From Ilumatobacter sp963746265 (lineage in GTDB: Bacteria > Actinomycetota > Acidimicrobiia > Acidimicrobiales > Ilumatobacteraceae), in NCBI GenBank assembly GCA_963746265.1, contig CAVVAM010000006.1, positions 62,001-126,000 of the forward strand: 64,000 nucleotides of DNA, written 5' to 3'. This document shows positions 26,320 to 35,472 of this stretch, one piece after another. The notes below the pieces were generated by a model. That model was not told the origin of the DNA and made no database searches. It was given only the letters and a program-made list of their open reading frames with translations. The translations under genes and the position numbers were made by a program. Each line of letters opens with the position of its first letter. Within the stretch, counting starts at the first letter, position 1.

Positions 26320-26339
26320 TCAGGTCGTCGTGGCACTGA
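26091..26339 (+). CDS. Doubtful small hypothetical protein
   Basis: This 82-codon frame has coding-like third positions and a beta-type composition (GEFSFTGTVDGGQPTRRW, then GGFLVLVREFERTTRTWLTV). It overlaps the competing minus-strand frame at its start and the end of the ABC exporter gene by 20 bp. No ribosome site is visible before the ATG at 26091. No family is recognised. Confidence 0.3.
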   Translation: MDVTGGAGAPGEFSFTGTVDGGQPTRRWDVDHPDGGFLVLVREFERTTRTWLTVANAGDLPAGMSFERGPDVVCSTVRSSWH

Positions 26340-28113
26340 GCCAGGCGTCGTACAGCAGGGAGTAGTGGCCATCGGCGACGATCAGGTCGGCGTGACGGCC
26401 GTCCTCGACCAGCCGCCCGCCCTCGAGCACGAGCACCCGATCGGCGCGCGCGGCGGTCGACAAGCGATGCGCGATCGCGATCGTCGTACGACCCGCCGCC
26501 AGTCGCTCCAACGCATGCGAGATCCGAACCTCGGTGAGCGCGTCGACCGACGACGTCGCCTCGTCGAGCAGCAGCACGTCGGGGTCGGCGATCCCCGCCC
26601 GCAGCAGGGCAACGAGCTGACGCTCGCCGGCCGAGAGCGACTCGCCGCGCTCGCCGACCCCGGTGTCGAGCCCGTCGGGCAATCCGTCGATCCAGTCGCG
26701 GACGTCGAGGTCGTCGACGATCCGCTCGACGTCGGCCCGGTCGGCGTCGGGGCGGGCGAATCGGATGTTGGCGAGCAGGGTGGCATCGAACAGGAACGGC
26801 TCCTGCGCGACCACGACCAACCGGCGTCGCAACTCGGCGTCGTCGACCATCGTCAACGGCACGCCGCCGATGCGGATCTCACCCACCACGGGGTCGGCCA
26901 TGCGGGCGATCAACCGGCCGAGCGTCGTCTTGCCCGACCCGGTGGCGCCCACCATCGCGACCTGTTGCCCCGCTGGGATGTGCAGTGAGATGCGCTCCAG
27001 CACGATGTCGTCGTTGAGTCCTCGATCGGCACGACTCCGGTACGAGAAGGTGACGTCGTCGACGTCGATGTCGAGGCGGCCCGGCGGCAGCGGGCGGGGC
27101 CGATCGGTCGGCGGCGGGCCCGCCGGGATGTCGAGCACCGTGAGCACCCTGCGCAACCCGGCGACGGCGTTCTGGGTCTGGTCGAGGACTTCGGTGAACT
27201 CCCAGATCGGTTCGAGGAACCGATACGCGAGGAAGACGAAGCCGATGAGCGCCCCGGCGGTGAGACCACCCGCAGGCCCGATCCAGACGCCGACGGCGAC
27301 GACGGTGGCGATGGTGACGGCGCTGAACAGATCACCGGTGCTGCCCATGCAGGCGCTGATGACGTTGGCACGCACCTGTGCCCGGCGGCGCCGGGCCACC
27401 GTGCCCTTCGTTCGCTCCCGGAAGAGTTCACCGGCGTCATAGGCGCGGATCGTCTCCGAACCCGTGACCAGCTCGCTCAGCGAGGACAACATGTCGCTGT
27501 TGCGTTCGCGCGCGAGGTCGTATGCGGCGCGGAGGTGTCGCTGGACCACCTGGAGCACGGCGAAGAGTGGGATCGCCAGACCGATCACGATCAGGGCGAG
27601 CAGCCAGTTGTACGCCAGCATCACGCCGGCCACGATCAGCATCAGCGTGCCGTTGATCAGCAGCGCCAGGCCGCCCCAGCGGAAGAACTCGGCGAGCGTC
27701 TCGATGTCGCTCGTGACCCGGGCGACCAGTGAACCGCGCCGCTCCTCGTTGTGGTCGGCGAGGCTGATCCGGTGGATGTGGCCGACGAGCCGGGTCCGCA
27801 GGTCGTTGAGGGCTCGCTCGCTCCGGGTCCCGAGCCGCACGATCGCGGTCCGCTGGCAATACGCCGCCGCCAGCTGCGCGACGACACCGATGACGGCACA
27901 CCACACGACGAAACCGAGATCGACCCCGGTCTCGTCGTTGAGGATCCCACGGTCGATCGCCTGTTGCACCACGATGGGCACGACCACGCGACCGCCGGCG
28001 CCGAGAGCGGCGATCAGCCAGGTGAGCCCGAGCCCCTGACGTAGCACGGGGGCCTCGTCGAGGCCGCGACCGATCGCACCCACGGCGGTGAAGCGGCCCA
28101 TCGGTTCGCTCAC
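26320..28113 (-). CDS. ABC exporter half-transporter, catalytically complete subunit
   Basis: The 597-residue protein has a six-helix membrane domain (about 20-310) followed by a nucleotide-binding domain. Walker A is GATGSGKTT, the Q-loop AQEPFLF, the signature LSAGERQL (non-standard), Walker B LLLDEATSSVD with the catalytic Glu, and the H-loop AIAHRLST. The start is the GTG at 28111-28113, overlapping the stop of the upstream ABC gene (GTGA). Together the two genes encode a heterodimeric type IV exporter for lipid, peptide or drug. This subunit supplies the competent ATP site's Walker motifs. Confidence 0.94.
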   Translation of the reverse strand: MSEPMGRFTAVGAIGRGLDEAPVLRQGLGLTWLIAALGAGGRVVVPIVVQQAIDRGILNDETGVDLGFVVWCAVIGVVAQLAAAYCQRTAIVRLGTRSERALNDLRTRLVGHIHRISLADHNEERRGSLVARVTSDIETLAEFFRWGGLALLINGTLMLIVAGVMLAYNWLLALIVIGLAIPLFAVLQVVQRHLRAAYDLARERNSDMLSSLSELVTGSETIRAYDAGELFRERTKGTVARRRRAQVRANVISACMGSTGDLFSAVTIATVVAVGVWIGPAGGLTAGALIGFVFLAYRFLEPIWEFTEVLDQTQNAVAGLRRVLTVLDIPAGPPPTDRPRPLPPGRLDIDVDDVTFSYRSRADRGLNDDIVLERISLHIPAGQQVAMVGATGSGKTTLGRLIARMADPVVGEIRIGGVPLTMVDDAELRRRLVVVAQEPFLFDATLLANIRFARPDADRADVERIVDDLDVRDWIDGLPDGLDTGVGERGESLSAGERQLVALLRAGIADPDVLLLDEATSSVDALTEVRISHALERLAAGRTTIAIAHRLSTAARADRVLVLEGGRLVEDGRHADLIVADGHYSLLYDAWLSATTT

Positions 28114-29882
28114 CACGCACCACCGATCGGTGCCGACCGGTCGGTCTCGAACGCTTCGACGAGCTCCCGGTACTCGGGCACCGTCGCCATCAGCCGGTCG
28201 TGCGTGCCGTGGGCGGTGATCCGGCCGGCGGCCACGTAGACGACGTCGTCGGCCAGCGAGATCGTCGACGGCCGCGACGCCACCATCACCACGGTCGTGT
28301 CCGCGAGCGCATGGCGCAAGTTGTCGAGCACGGTCATCTCGGTCGCCGGGTCGAGCGCCGAGGTCGTGTCGTCGAGCAGCAGGATCCGGGGCCGTCGGGC
28401 GAGCGCCCGCGCGAGGGCGATGCGCTGGCGCTGGCCACCGCTCAACGTGACCCCACGTTCGCCGACCACCGTGTCGAGGGCCGACGGGAGATCGCGCACG
28501 AACGCATCGGCCGAGGCCAACCGGAGTGCATCCCACACGGCGTCGTCGTCGAGGTCGGATGCGACCACGACGTTGTCGCGCACGGTGCCGCTGAACAGGA
28601 ACGGCTCCTGCAGCACCACGGCTCGGGGCCCGGGCGCCAGCGCGACGGTTCCGATCGTCGGCGTGAGCAGCCCGGCGGTGAGGTCGAGCAGCGTCGACTT
28701 GCCTGCGCCGGTCGGTCCGACGAACGCCGTCACGGTGCCGCGCTCGATCTCTGCGGTGGCATCGGCGACGACGGGTTGCTCCTCGCCCGGGAAGGTGAAC
28801 GACACCGCATCGAGCACGACGCCGGCCCGGCCCTCGGCGATCGCGATGGTGTCCTCCGGGTCGGGGTCGAGCGGGTCGTCGACGGTGGCCCGCACGCGTC
28901 GGTAGCCCGTGTACGAATGCGGAAGTTCCGACAGTGCGTACCCGATCAACCGCAGCGGGAAGACGAGCAGCGTGAACATGAAGATGAACCCCGACAGCTC
29001 GCCGACCGACAGCGCACCAGCGCTCACCCGGTGGGCGCCGAGCACCACGAGCCCGATGTTGGCGAGCGACGGCAGCGTGTCGAGGACGGCCTCGAACGAG
29101 CCACGGATCATGACGGCCTTGATGCGGGCGTCACGGATCATGCCCGCCATGCCCGCGAGTCGTTCGGTCTCGCGGTCCTGAGCGCCGTACGCCTTCACGA
29201 GCTGCACGGCCTCGAAGCTCTCGTGCACGGCACCGGAGAACTCACCGATCGCCTGCTGGGCGTCGTCGAAGTGGCGACTCACCCGGTGTTCGTAGACGAC
29301 GTTGAGGATCATGAGGAGCGGGAACACCGCTACTGCGACGAGCCCCATGACGAGGTCGGTGTAGATCAGCCACGCGCCGGCGACGATCACCATCAGCACC
29401 GTGCCCGTGGCGAACGGGATCGGTGCCATCACGCCGACACTCGTGTCGACGTCGACGCCGGCGCGCGCGAGCAGTTGACCGTCCGACTGACGCTGATGCC
29501 AGCTCGGTGGTTGGTCGACGAGCTGGTCGATGACCTGACTGCTGAGCGACTCCGCCGTCCGCCACTCGGTGATCCCGGCGAACGAGCGGCGCAGGATGAC
29601 GCCGATGACGCGGATCACGCCGATCAGGATGATCGCGAGGCAACCGATCACGACGGTGCCCGTGACCGGTTCTTCGCCGTCGGAGGGGTCGAAGCGCGGC
29701 ACGATCACGTGGTCGATGACCCATTGCACGGCGACGCTCGATGCCACGGTGGACAGGGCGAACAGCAGCGCGCCGCCGACGGCGATCGAGAACAGCCTCG
29801 GATGGAACGAGACCAGTGCGCGCACGAACGAGGCGTAGCGGCGCAGGCGCGCACGACCTCGATCCTCGACTTGCAGGAGCAC
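28110..29882 (-). CDS. ABC exporter half-transporter, degenerate subunit
   Basis: The 590-residue partner has a six-helix membrane domain and an ATP-binding domain with Walker A GPTGAGKST and a perfect signature LSGGQRQ. Walker B, however, reads LLLDDTTSALD, with Asp in place of the catalytic Glu, and the H-loop reads VASRPST, with Ser in place of His. That is the pattern of the non-hydrolysing half in heterodimeric exporters. The start is GTG 29880-29882. The stop overlaps the start of the second subunit, which ensures equal synthesis. Substrate cannot be told from sequence. Confidence 0.94.
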   Translation of the reverse strand: MLLQVEDRGRARLRRYASFVRALVSFHPRLFSIAVGGALLFALSTVASSVAVQWVIDHVIVPRFDPSDGEEPVTGTVVIGCLAIILIGVIRVIGVILRRSFAGITEWRTAESLSSQVIDQLVDQPPSWHQRQSDGQLLARAGVDVDTSVGVMAPIPFATGTVLMVIVAGAWLIYTDLVMGLVAVAVFPLLMILNVVYEHRVSRHFDDAQQAIGEFSGAVHESFEAVQLVKAYGAQDRETERLAGMAGMIRDARIKAVMIRGSFEAVLDTLPSLANIGLVVLGAHRVSAGALSVGELSGFIFMFTLLVFPLRLIGYALSELPHSYTGYRRVRATVDDPLDPDPEDTIAIAEGRAGVVLDAVSFTFPGEEQPVVADATAEIERGTVTAFVGPTGAGKSTLLDLTAGLLTPTIGTVALAPGPRAVVLQEPFLFSGTVRDNVVVASDLDDDAVWDALRLASADAFVRDLPSALDTVVGERGVTLSGGQRQRIALARALARRPRILLLDDTTSALDPATEMTVLDNLRHALADTTVVMVASRPSTISLADDVVYVAAGRITAHGTHDRLMATVPEYRELVEAFETDRSAPIGGAW

Positions 29883-30014
29883 GGGACGTTTCTACCAGCG
29901 GCGAGCTGTGTCGGCGTGGTGACTTCCGACCGCTGCGAGGTGATCACGGCGTCGCCGGTCGGCTGATGGCGACCTGTGCGGTCACGGCGTCCACCGGTCG
30001 GTACTGTCCAGGGC

Positions 30015-30959
30015 ATGCTGCGGCGACCACGAGACATCGGGCGGCGACTCCGCCAGGCGGGCTCCGACGCCTTTCGTGAGGCCGAGCGTCGGGTCGACCG
30101 TCGCAGCACCGGCGGCCGGGCAGGCGCGCCACGGCCGCTCGACGAGATCCAGGCCGAGGTCGACGGGCTCGTGGGCCTGGCCTCGGTGAAGGAGCAGATC
30201 TCGACGCTGATCGCGTTCTTGCGCATCCAGCGTGAACGTGCCGAACGCGGCCTGACCGAGGTGCCCACGAGCCAGCACCTCGTCTTCCTCGGCAATCCGG
30301 GCACCGGCAAGACGACGATGGCGCGCCTCGTCGCCGAGATGTACGGGTCGATCGGTCTGCTCGAGCGCGGTCACCTGGTCGAGGTCGATCGGGCCGGGCT
30401 GGTCGGGCAGTACGTCGGCCACACGGCGTACAAGACGAATCGTGCGATCCGGCGGGCGCTCGGCGGTGTGCTGTTCATCGACGAGGCGTACGCCCTGTCA
30501 CCGCCCGGGCCCAGGAGCCTCGACTTCGGTGCGGAGGCGGTGGAGACGTTGGTGAAACGCATGGAGGACCACCGTGACCGTCTCGTCGTGATCGTGGCCG
30601 GATATCCGAACCTGATGCATCAGTTCCTCGATTCGAACCCCGGCCTCCGGTCGCGGTTCGCACGCGAGATCGAGTTCCCCGACTACTCCTCCGAGGAGCT
30701 CGTCGAGATCACTCGGGGCATGGCCGCCGACGCCGAATACCGGCTGGGCCCCGGCGCCGACGACGCGCTCATGGTCATCTTCGACAAGGCGCATCGGCAC
30801 ACCGGGTTCGGCAACGGCCGGTACGCCCGGAACCTGTTCGAGCAGGCGATCAACCGCCAGGCGCTCCGACTGACCGGCACCGACATCGCGTCGCTCGGAC
30901 GCGACGAGCTGTCGACCCTCACGAACGACGATTTCGAGTCGGCCGCCCGTCTGCTGTGA
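30015..30959 (+). CDS. CbxX/CfqX-type AAA+ ATPase
   Basis: The 314-residue ATPase has a basic N-terminal tail (~45 residues), then a single AAA+ module of the CbxX/SpoVK family. Seen motifs are the entry segment VDGLVGLASVKEQI, Walker A GNPGTGKTT, Walker B GVLFIDEAYAL, the sensor segment VVIVAGYPNLM and the arginine region NPGLRSRF. The C-terminal lid has GFGNGRYARNLFEQAI. Members remodel proteins, for example rubisco activation or type VII secretion (EccA-like), but no such partner is near. ATG 30015 is chosen. The gene end overlaps the convergent GGDEF-EAL gene by 41 bp. Confidence 0.9.
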   Translation: MLRRPRDIGRRLRQAGSDAFREAERRVDRRSTGGRAGAPRPLDEIQAEVDGLVGLASVKEQISTLIAFLRIQRERAERGLTEVPTSQHLVFLGNPGTGKTTMARLVAEMYGSIGLLERGHLVEVDRAGLVGQYVGHTAYKTNRAIRRALGGVLFIDEAYALSPPGPRSLDFGAEAVETLVKRMEDHRDRLVVIVAGYPNLMHQFLDSNPGLRSRFAREIEFPDYSSEELVEITRGMAADAEYRLGPGADDALMVIFDKAHRHTGFGNGRYARNLFEQAINRQALRLTGTDIASLGRDELSTLTNDDFESAARLL

Positions 30960-33912
30960 CGCCGCCCGAATCCTGCGCCCAGACCTCGTTCGCGACGTCG
31001 CCGCCGGTCGTGGCGAAGATCACCGACTCGGCCTCGTCGACCGGCATGGGGCGTGCCATCAGGAAGCCCTGAGCGGCATCGCAGCCGCGGCTGCGGACGA
31101 AGTCGAGCTGCTCGGCCGTCTCGACCCCTTCGGCGACGACACTCAGTTCGAGGATGCGGGCGATCGCGAGGACGGCTTCGATCACCGTCGAGTCGTAGCC
31201 GTGCTCGGTGGCGCGCGCGACGAAGGTCCGATCGATCTTGAGCACATCGACCGGGAGCTCACGTAGGTAGGTCATCGACGAGTAACCGGTTCCGAAATCG
31301 TCGACGGCGATGGTGACGCCCAGCCCACGCAACTGGTCGAGGGCTCGGGTCGCACGTCCCATGTCCTCCAGCAGGTGGGTCTCGGTGAGTTCGAGTTCGA
31401 GCATCGACGGATCGGCACCCGTCAGCTCCACGATCTCCCGGATGTCGGCGACGAGATCCCCCTCGGCGAGATGCCGGCCGGAGATGTTGACGGCGATCCG
31501 GTAGGGGCAGCTCGCCTCGCGCTCGCGCCAGGCGACCAGCCGCTCGCACGCCTGGGTCAGCACCCATCGCTCGAGCTCGAGGATGAGGTCCGAACGCTCC
31601 GCCACCGGGATGAAGTCACCGGGCGGGATCATGCCGTGGCCGGGACGGTTCCAGCGCACCAGTGCCTCGCCGCCCTTGATCCGGCCTTTGACGAGGTCGA
31701 ACACGGGCTGGATGTGCATGACGAGCTCGCCGTTGTCGACGGCGCGACCGAGTGCGAGCTCGAGTTCGGTCTCGTCGTCGAGCTTGCGCTGCATCTCGCT
31801 GTCGAACAGCACGACGCGCCCGCGACCCTGTCGTTTGGCCTGGTACACGGCATTGTCGGCCTGTCCGATCATCTCGAGCGGTTCGGTGCCTCGGGGAGGA
31901 ACGGCGACGCCGACGCTGACCGAGAGCGAGAAGAACTGACCGCCGTCCTCGTGCGGGAGCTCGACCTCGCGCACGAGCCGCTCGGCCAGTGCCATGACGT
32001 CCTCGAGGTCCCCGAACTCATGGGTGACCACGACGAACTCGTCACCCCCGAGCCGCCCGACGAACTCCCCGTCCCTGACCGAGTCGGCGAGCTTCGAGGC
32101 GATCTCTGCGAGCACCCGGTCGCCGACGGCATGACCCTGCACGTCGTTCACCGACTTGAAGCCGTCGAGGTCGAGGTACAGCACCGCCACGTCGCCGGGG
32201 TGTTCGCGGCTGAGTGTCTCGACGTACTCGAGGAGCGCGAAGCGGTTCGGCAGACCGGTCAGCGCGTCGTGCATCGCCTGGTACGCGAGCCGTTCCTCGA
32301 ATCGGCTTCGCTCCGAGATGTCGTGGGCGATCACCGTGATCACCCGGTCATCGCCGGCGTCGATCACGCTCCGGGCGACGAGCACCTTGGTCACCGGCTG
32401 ATGGCGGGTCAGCACGACGGCTTCACCGTTGGTCTGCGAGATCAGCTCGTCGATGGGGCGGCCGACCTGGTCGTCGGCCGTCCGGCCCGTCAGTCGACTG
32501 CTGGCATCGTTCGCCGACAGGATCACACCTCCTTCATCGACCGTCCAGATCGCGTCGTCGGCCTGATCGATGATCGCCGACGCCAGGGCTTCGCTGCGGT
32601 GGAGCTGCGACGTGACCGAGGCCAGATGACGCACGGAGTTGCGCAGCGACACGCCGATCGTCCCCGGCAGGTCGACATCGAGGTCGTCGACGTCTCCGGC
32701 GGCGAGTCTCGTGATCCGATCGTTGACCCGCCCGAGGGCGGCCTCCATGTCGTTCATCGTGGCGGTCAGGCGTTGGATGTCGCGCGGGCCCTGGAGGGGC
32801 AGCGGGTCGTCGTCGAGATGGCCGCTGCTGACGGCGTCGGCTCGACGTGCGAGCCGACGGATCGGGGTCAGGATCGACCAGAGCACCAGACCGACGAGCA
32901 GCGACGTCAGCACGGCGATCGTCCAGATCAGGAGCTCGGTGCGGGTCGCTTCGGTGCGAGCGTTCGCCGCCTGGGTTCGCACGGTGTCGGCGGTCTGCTC
33001 GAGAAAGCTGTCGGAGTAGTCGGCGAGCGCGTCGAGGTACGCGAACTGGGCGAGCAGGTTCTCCGCCGCGGCCCGGATCTGAATCGGGTTCGAGATCAGG
33101 TCCGTCGCCCCGTCGCCGAGTTCCAGGTCGTCGGATTCGCTGATGTGCTCGGCGCTGATCCGGCTCAGCTCGGCCCGATCCTCGGCATCGAGCGTGGACG
33201 CGAAGGTGTCCAGGTACGCCTCGTGCGCCGCCTCGGCGCGTGCGAGCGCTGCACGATCGGGCGCCTGTTGGACGAGTTCGGCGATCAGGACACGGTTGAG
33301 TTCCCCGGCGCTGAGCACCACCGCACTCAGCGAGTCGAGCTGGTTTCGTTGCCGGTCGAGCGCGATCGACCTCGTGGCGGCGGTCCGATCCGAGGTCAGC
33401 GCCGCGCTCAGCACGGAGTCCAGCTCGTCGAACACACGGTCGACGTCGGCGACGCCCGCCCGGCCCGTCGCGCCGAGGTCGCGCTGAGTCGCCAACTTCT
33501 GCTCGATGACCGTCAGCCGTTCGCCGAGCGTGTCTCCGTCGGGCAACGCGACGTCAGGGTGTCGGTCGATCAACTCGGTCAGGTTGCGGTCGAGCTCCGC
33601 CTGGTTCTCGCCGTAGATCGACTCGAAGTCGACACCGGTCAGTCCGACGATGAACGGACGCGGTATGCCGATCTCGTCGACCCGCGCCAGCCCGACGAGG
33701 GCGGTTCGCTCGAGTTGCGCCGAGGGCAACACGGCGGCGACTGCGGCTCGGAGCTCCACGGCGTCGATCGTGTCGGAGGCGTGGTCGGCCGCCCGGCGCT
33801 CGGAGTCGATGCGCTGCAGACCGAGCACGGTGAGCGCGACGATCGGGAGTACCACGAGCGCGACGAGTCGCAGCCAGAGTGGTGAGCTCCGCGCGAGCGT
33901 CGGATGTGGCAC
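30919..33912 (-). CDS. Membrane receptor-type HAMP-PAS-GGDEF-EAL protein
   Basis: The 997-residue protein starts at GTG 33910-33912. Residues ~12-32 form the first membrane span; a helical extracytoplasmic sensor of about 290 residues follows, then a second span (about 325-347, LIWTIAVLTSLLVGLVLWSI), a HAMP-like linker and a PAS domain. The GGDEF domain has RLGGDEFVVV near residue 620. The EAL domain has GGEALVRW near 746, ELTETHLLED, DDFGTGYSS near 870 and VVAEGVET. Both c-di-GMP synthesis and breakdown look possible. It reads divergently from the rpsF operon and overlaps the AAA+ gene end. Confidence 0.96.
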   Translation of the reverse strand: MPHPTLARSSPLWLRLVALVVLPIVALTVLGLQRIDSERRAADHASDTIDAVELRAAVAAVLPSAQLERTALVGLARVDEIGIPRPFIVGLTGVDFESIYGENQAELDRNLTELIDRHPDVALPDGDTLGERLTVIEQKLATQRDLGATGRAGVADVDRVFDELDSVLSAALTSDRTAATRSIALDRQRNQLDSLSAVVLSAGELNRVLIAELVQQAPDRAALARAEAAHEAYLDTFASTLDAEDRAELSRISAEHISESDDLELGDGATDLISNPIQIRAAAENLLAQFAYLDALADYSDSFLEQTADTVRTQAANARTEATRTELLIWTIAVLTSLLVGLVLWSILTPIRRLARRADAVSSGHLDDDPLPLQGPRDIQRLTATMNDMEAALGRVNDRITRLAAGDVDDLDVDLPGTIGVSLRNSVRHLASVTSQLHRSEALASAIIDQADDAIWTVDEGGVILSANDASSRLTGRTADDQVGRPIDELISQTNGEAVVLTRHQPVTKVLVARSVIDAGDDRVITVIAHDISERSRFEERLAYQAMHDALTGLPNRFALLEYVETLSREHPGDVAVLYLDLDGFKSVNDVQGHAVGDRVLAEIASKLADSVRDGEFVGRLGGDEFVVVTHEFGDLEDVMALAERLVREVELPHEDGGQFFSLSVSVGVAVPPRGTEPLEMIGQADNAVYQAKRQGRGRVVLFDSEMQRKLDDETELELALGRAVDNGELVMHIQPVFDLVKGRIKGGEALVRWNRPGHGMIPPGDFIPVAERSDLILELERWVLTQACERLVAWREREASCPYRIAVNISGRHLAEGDLVADIREIVELTGADPSMLELELTETHLLEDMGRATRALDQLRGLGVTIAVDDFGTGYSSMTYLRELPVDVLKIDRTFVARATEHGYDSTVIEAVLAIARILELSVVAEGVETAEQLDFVRSRGCDAAQGFLMARPMPVDEAESVIFATTGGDVANEVWAQDSGGVTADGRPTRNRRS

Positions 33913-34147
33913 ACAGGTTGATCGGTGGGCCAGCGTTCGGACTTGAGTGTCTCCGGCCCACGTCGCGGCTGCTCAGCGGGCGTTTCGCGCGTGCCTGTCA
34001 CACCCCCACTCCAGACTCGGGAGCATGTGGATCGGGGCTCCGCTACACTTCCGCCCGACATATGACCCTGCTCCATCATCCGGATGGGGCCGTCGGTCAC
34101 CACGCCGCAGGCGACCCGGTGACCATGTCCGAAGGGAGAACACACGC
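33913..34147 (+). promoter_or_regulatory. Leader/promoter region of the rpsF operon
   Basis: These 235 bases separate the divergent GGDEF-EAL gene from rpsF. A TACACT at 34044-34049 is a plausible -10, but the -35 is weak. A clear ribosome site AAGGGAGA lies just before the rpsF ATG. No leader hairpin typical of S6:S18 autoregulation could be confirmed by eye. Confidence 0.4.
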
Positions 34148-34477
34148 ATGATGCGTGCTTATGAGTTGATGGTCATCATCGACGGCGACGTCGATGATCC
34201 CAAGGCCCAGTCGTACACCAAGATGGTCGTCGACGAGGTCGGCAAGGCCGGGGGTTCGGTCCACGGCAAGCCCGATTGGTGGGGCAAACGTCCGTTCGCC
34301 TATCCGATCAACAAGAAGGAAGCCGGCTACTACCTCGTGGTCGAGTGCCTTGCGGAGGGTGGCGCCCTCGACGAGCTCGAGCGTCAGCTCCGTCTCGCGG
34401 ACGATGTCGTCCGCCACAAGCTCATCCGACTGCCCGAGGCCGAGGCCGAGCGCCGCGGCATGGCGGTCACGGCCTGA
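34148..34477 (+). CDS. rpsF: 30S ribosomal protein S6
   Basis: The 109-residue S6 protein binds S18 in the small-subunit platform. It opens MMRAYELMVIIDGDV, with the family core WWGKRPFAYPINKKEAGYY at about residues 45-63 and the late VVRHKLIRLPEAEAERRG. Either of two adjacent ATGs (34148, 34151) may be used; a strong ribosome site precedes them. It is the first gene of the rpsF-ssb-rpsR-rplI operon. Confidence 0.97.
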   Translation: MMRAYELMVIIDGDVDDPKAQSYTKMVVDEVGKAGGSVHGKPDWWGKRPFAYPINKKEAGYYLVVECLAEGGALDELERQLRLADDVVRHKLIRLPEAEAERRGMAVTA

Positions 34478-34511
34478 CTTCGGTCGAGCCGAACCACGAA
34501 GGGAGCCAGCA

Positions 34512-34976
34512 ATGGCAGCAAACACCGTCACGTTGATCGGAAACCTCACCCGAGATCCCGAACTCCGGTACACCACCGGTGGTCGCGGTGTCGCCAGTTT
34601 CGGCCTCGCCGTCAACCGGCGCTACCAGCAGAACGGCGAATGGCAAGAGCAGACGTCGTTCTTCAACGTCGTGTGCTGGGGCGAGCTCGGTGAGAACGCT
34701 TCGGCGACACTCACCAAGGGTGCCCGCGCCATCGTCACCGGGCGTCTCGAACAGCGCAGCTGGGAGACGCAGGACGGAGAGAAGCGGTCCGTGGTCGAGG
34801 TCGTCGCCGACGAGGTCGGCCCGAGCCTCCGCTGGGCGCAGGCCCAGGTCGAGCGCACCGAGCGCACGAACACCGGCGACGGCGGCTTCTCCGGTGGCGG
34901 CGGCACTGGTGGCGGTGGCGGCTCCGCAGCCAACCGTGCTCCCGACCCTGTCTACGGCGACGAAGAGCCGTTCTGA
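34512..34976 (+). CDS. ssb: Single-stranded DNA-binding protein
   Basis: The 154-residue protein coats single-stranded DNA during replication and repair. The OB fold covers residues ~1-110, with NTVTLIGNLTRDPELRYT, SFFNVVCWGELGENA and IVTGRLEQRSWE. A short glycine-rich tail leads to the acidic tip DEEPF, a variant of DDIPF that recruits partner proteins. A ribosome site (AAGGGAGCC) lies before the ATG. It is located between rpsF and rpsR, the standard arrangement. Confidence 0.97.
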   Translation: MAANTVTLIGNLTRDPELRYTTGGRGVASFGLAVNRRYQQNGEWQEQTSFFNVVCWGELGENASATLTKGARAIVTGRLEQRSWETQDGEKRSVVEVVADEVGPSLRWAQAQVERTERTNTGDGGFSGGGGTGGGGGSAANRAPDPVYGDEEPF

Positions 34977-35038
34977 TTCGTACCCCTCGATTTCGAGTCG
35001 TCAGCGACCGAGTCGTCCTTGGAAGGACCTGAAACACC

Positions 35039-35470
35039 ATGGCGAAGAAGCCACAACGTGGCCGCGGGAAGCCCGAGAATCCCCGCAAGTACAAGAAGAA
35101 GACCAGCCCGCTCGTGATCGAGAAGGTCGAGTACGTCGACTACAAAGACGTTGACCTGCTCAGCCGCTTCATGAGTGACCGAGCCAAGATCCGCAACATG
35201 CGGGTCAGCGGCAACAACCGTCAGCAGCAGCTCGAGATCGCCAATGCGATCAAGATCGCCCGTGAAATGGCGCTGCTGCCGTACGCTCGACGGGTGGCCT
35301 CCACTGGCCGTCCGGGCCGTGGGCGCGATCGCGATCGTGACGATCGCCGCCCGCCGCGCGACGAGGGCCGCGACAACCAAGCCGAGCGGGGTGCCCCGAG
35401 CACCGACGAGGCCGACACGAGCGTTGCCGACGGCACGGTCGAGGTGTCGACCGACGAGAGCGAGGCCTGA
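35039..35470 (+). CDS. rpsR: 30S ribosomal protein S18 with long C-terminal extension
   Basis: The S18 core covers residues ~20-87: VEYVDYKDVDLLSRFMSDR, AKIRNMRVSGNNRQQQLEIA and the end ALLPYARR. No zinc-binding cysteines are present, so it is the zinc-free form. Unlike usual S18 (~75-90 residues), the protein continues for about 55 residues. The first part is Arg/Asp-rich (GRGRDRDRDDRRPPRDEGRD) and the last part is acidic Thr/Ser/Glu-rich. The tail keeps frame and good codon use, so it is probably translated. Two bases separate its stop from rplI. Confidence 0.95.
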   Translation: MAKKPQRGRGKPENPRKYKKKTSPLVIEKVEYVDYKDVDLLSRFMSDRAKIRNMRVSGNNRQQQLEIANAIKIAREMALLPYARRVASTGRPGRGRDRDRDDRRPPRDEGRDNQAERGAPSTDEADTSVADGTVEVSTDESEA

Positions 35471-35472
35471 TC

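Noticed and set aside
31375..33885. Plus-strand open frame (836 codons) opposite the membrane GGDEF-EAL gene
   Set aside because: The sense gene has membrane spans and complete catalytic motifs; the antisense frame has none.
33947..34147. Longer N-terminus for S6
   Set aside because: S6 begins at MRAYELM in all bacteria and a strong ribosome site precedes the ATG at 34148.
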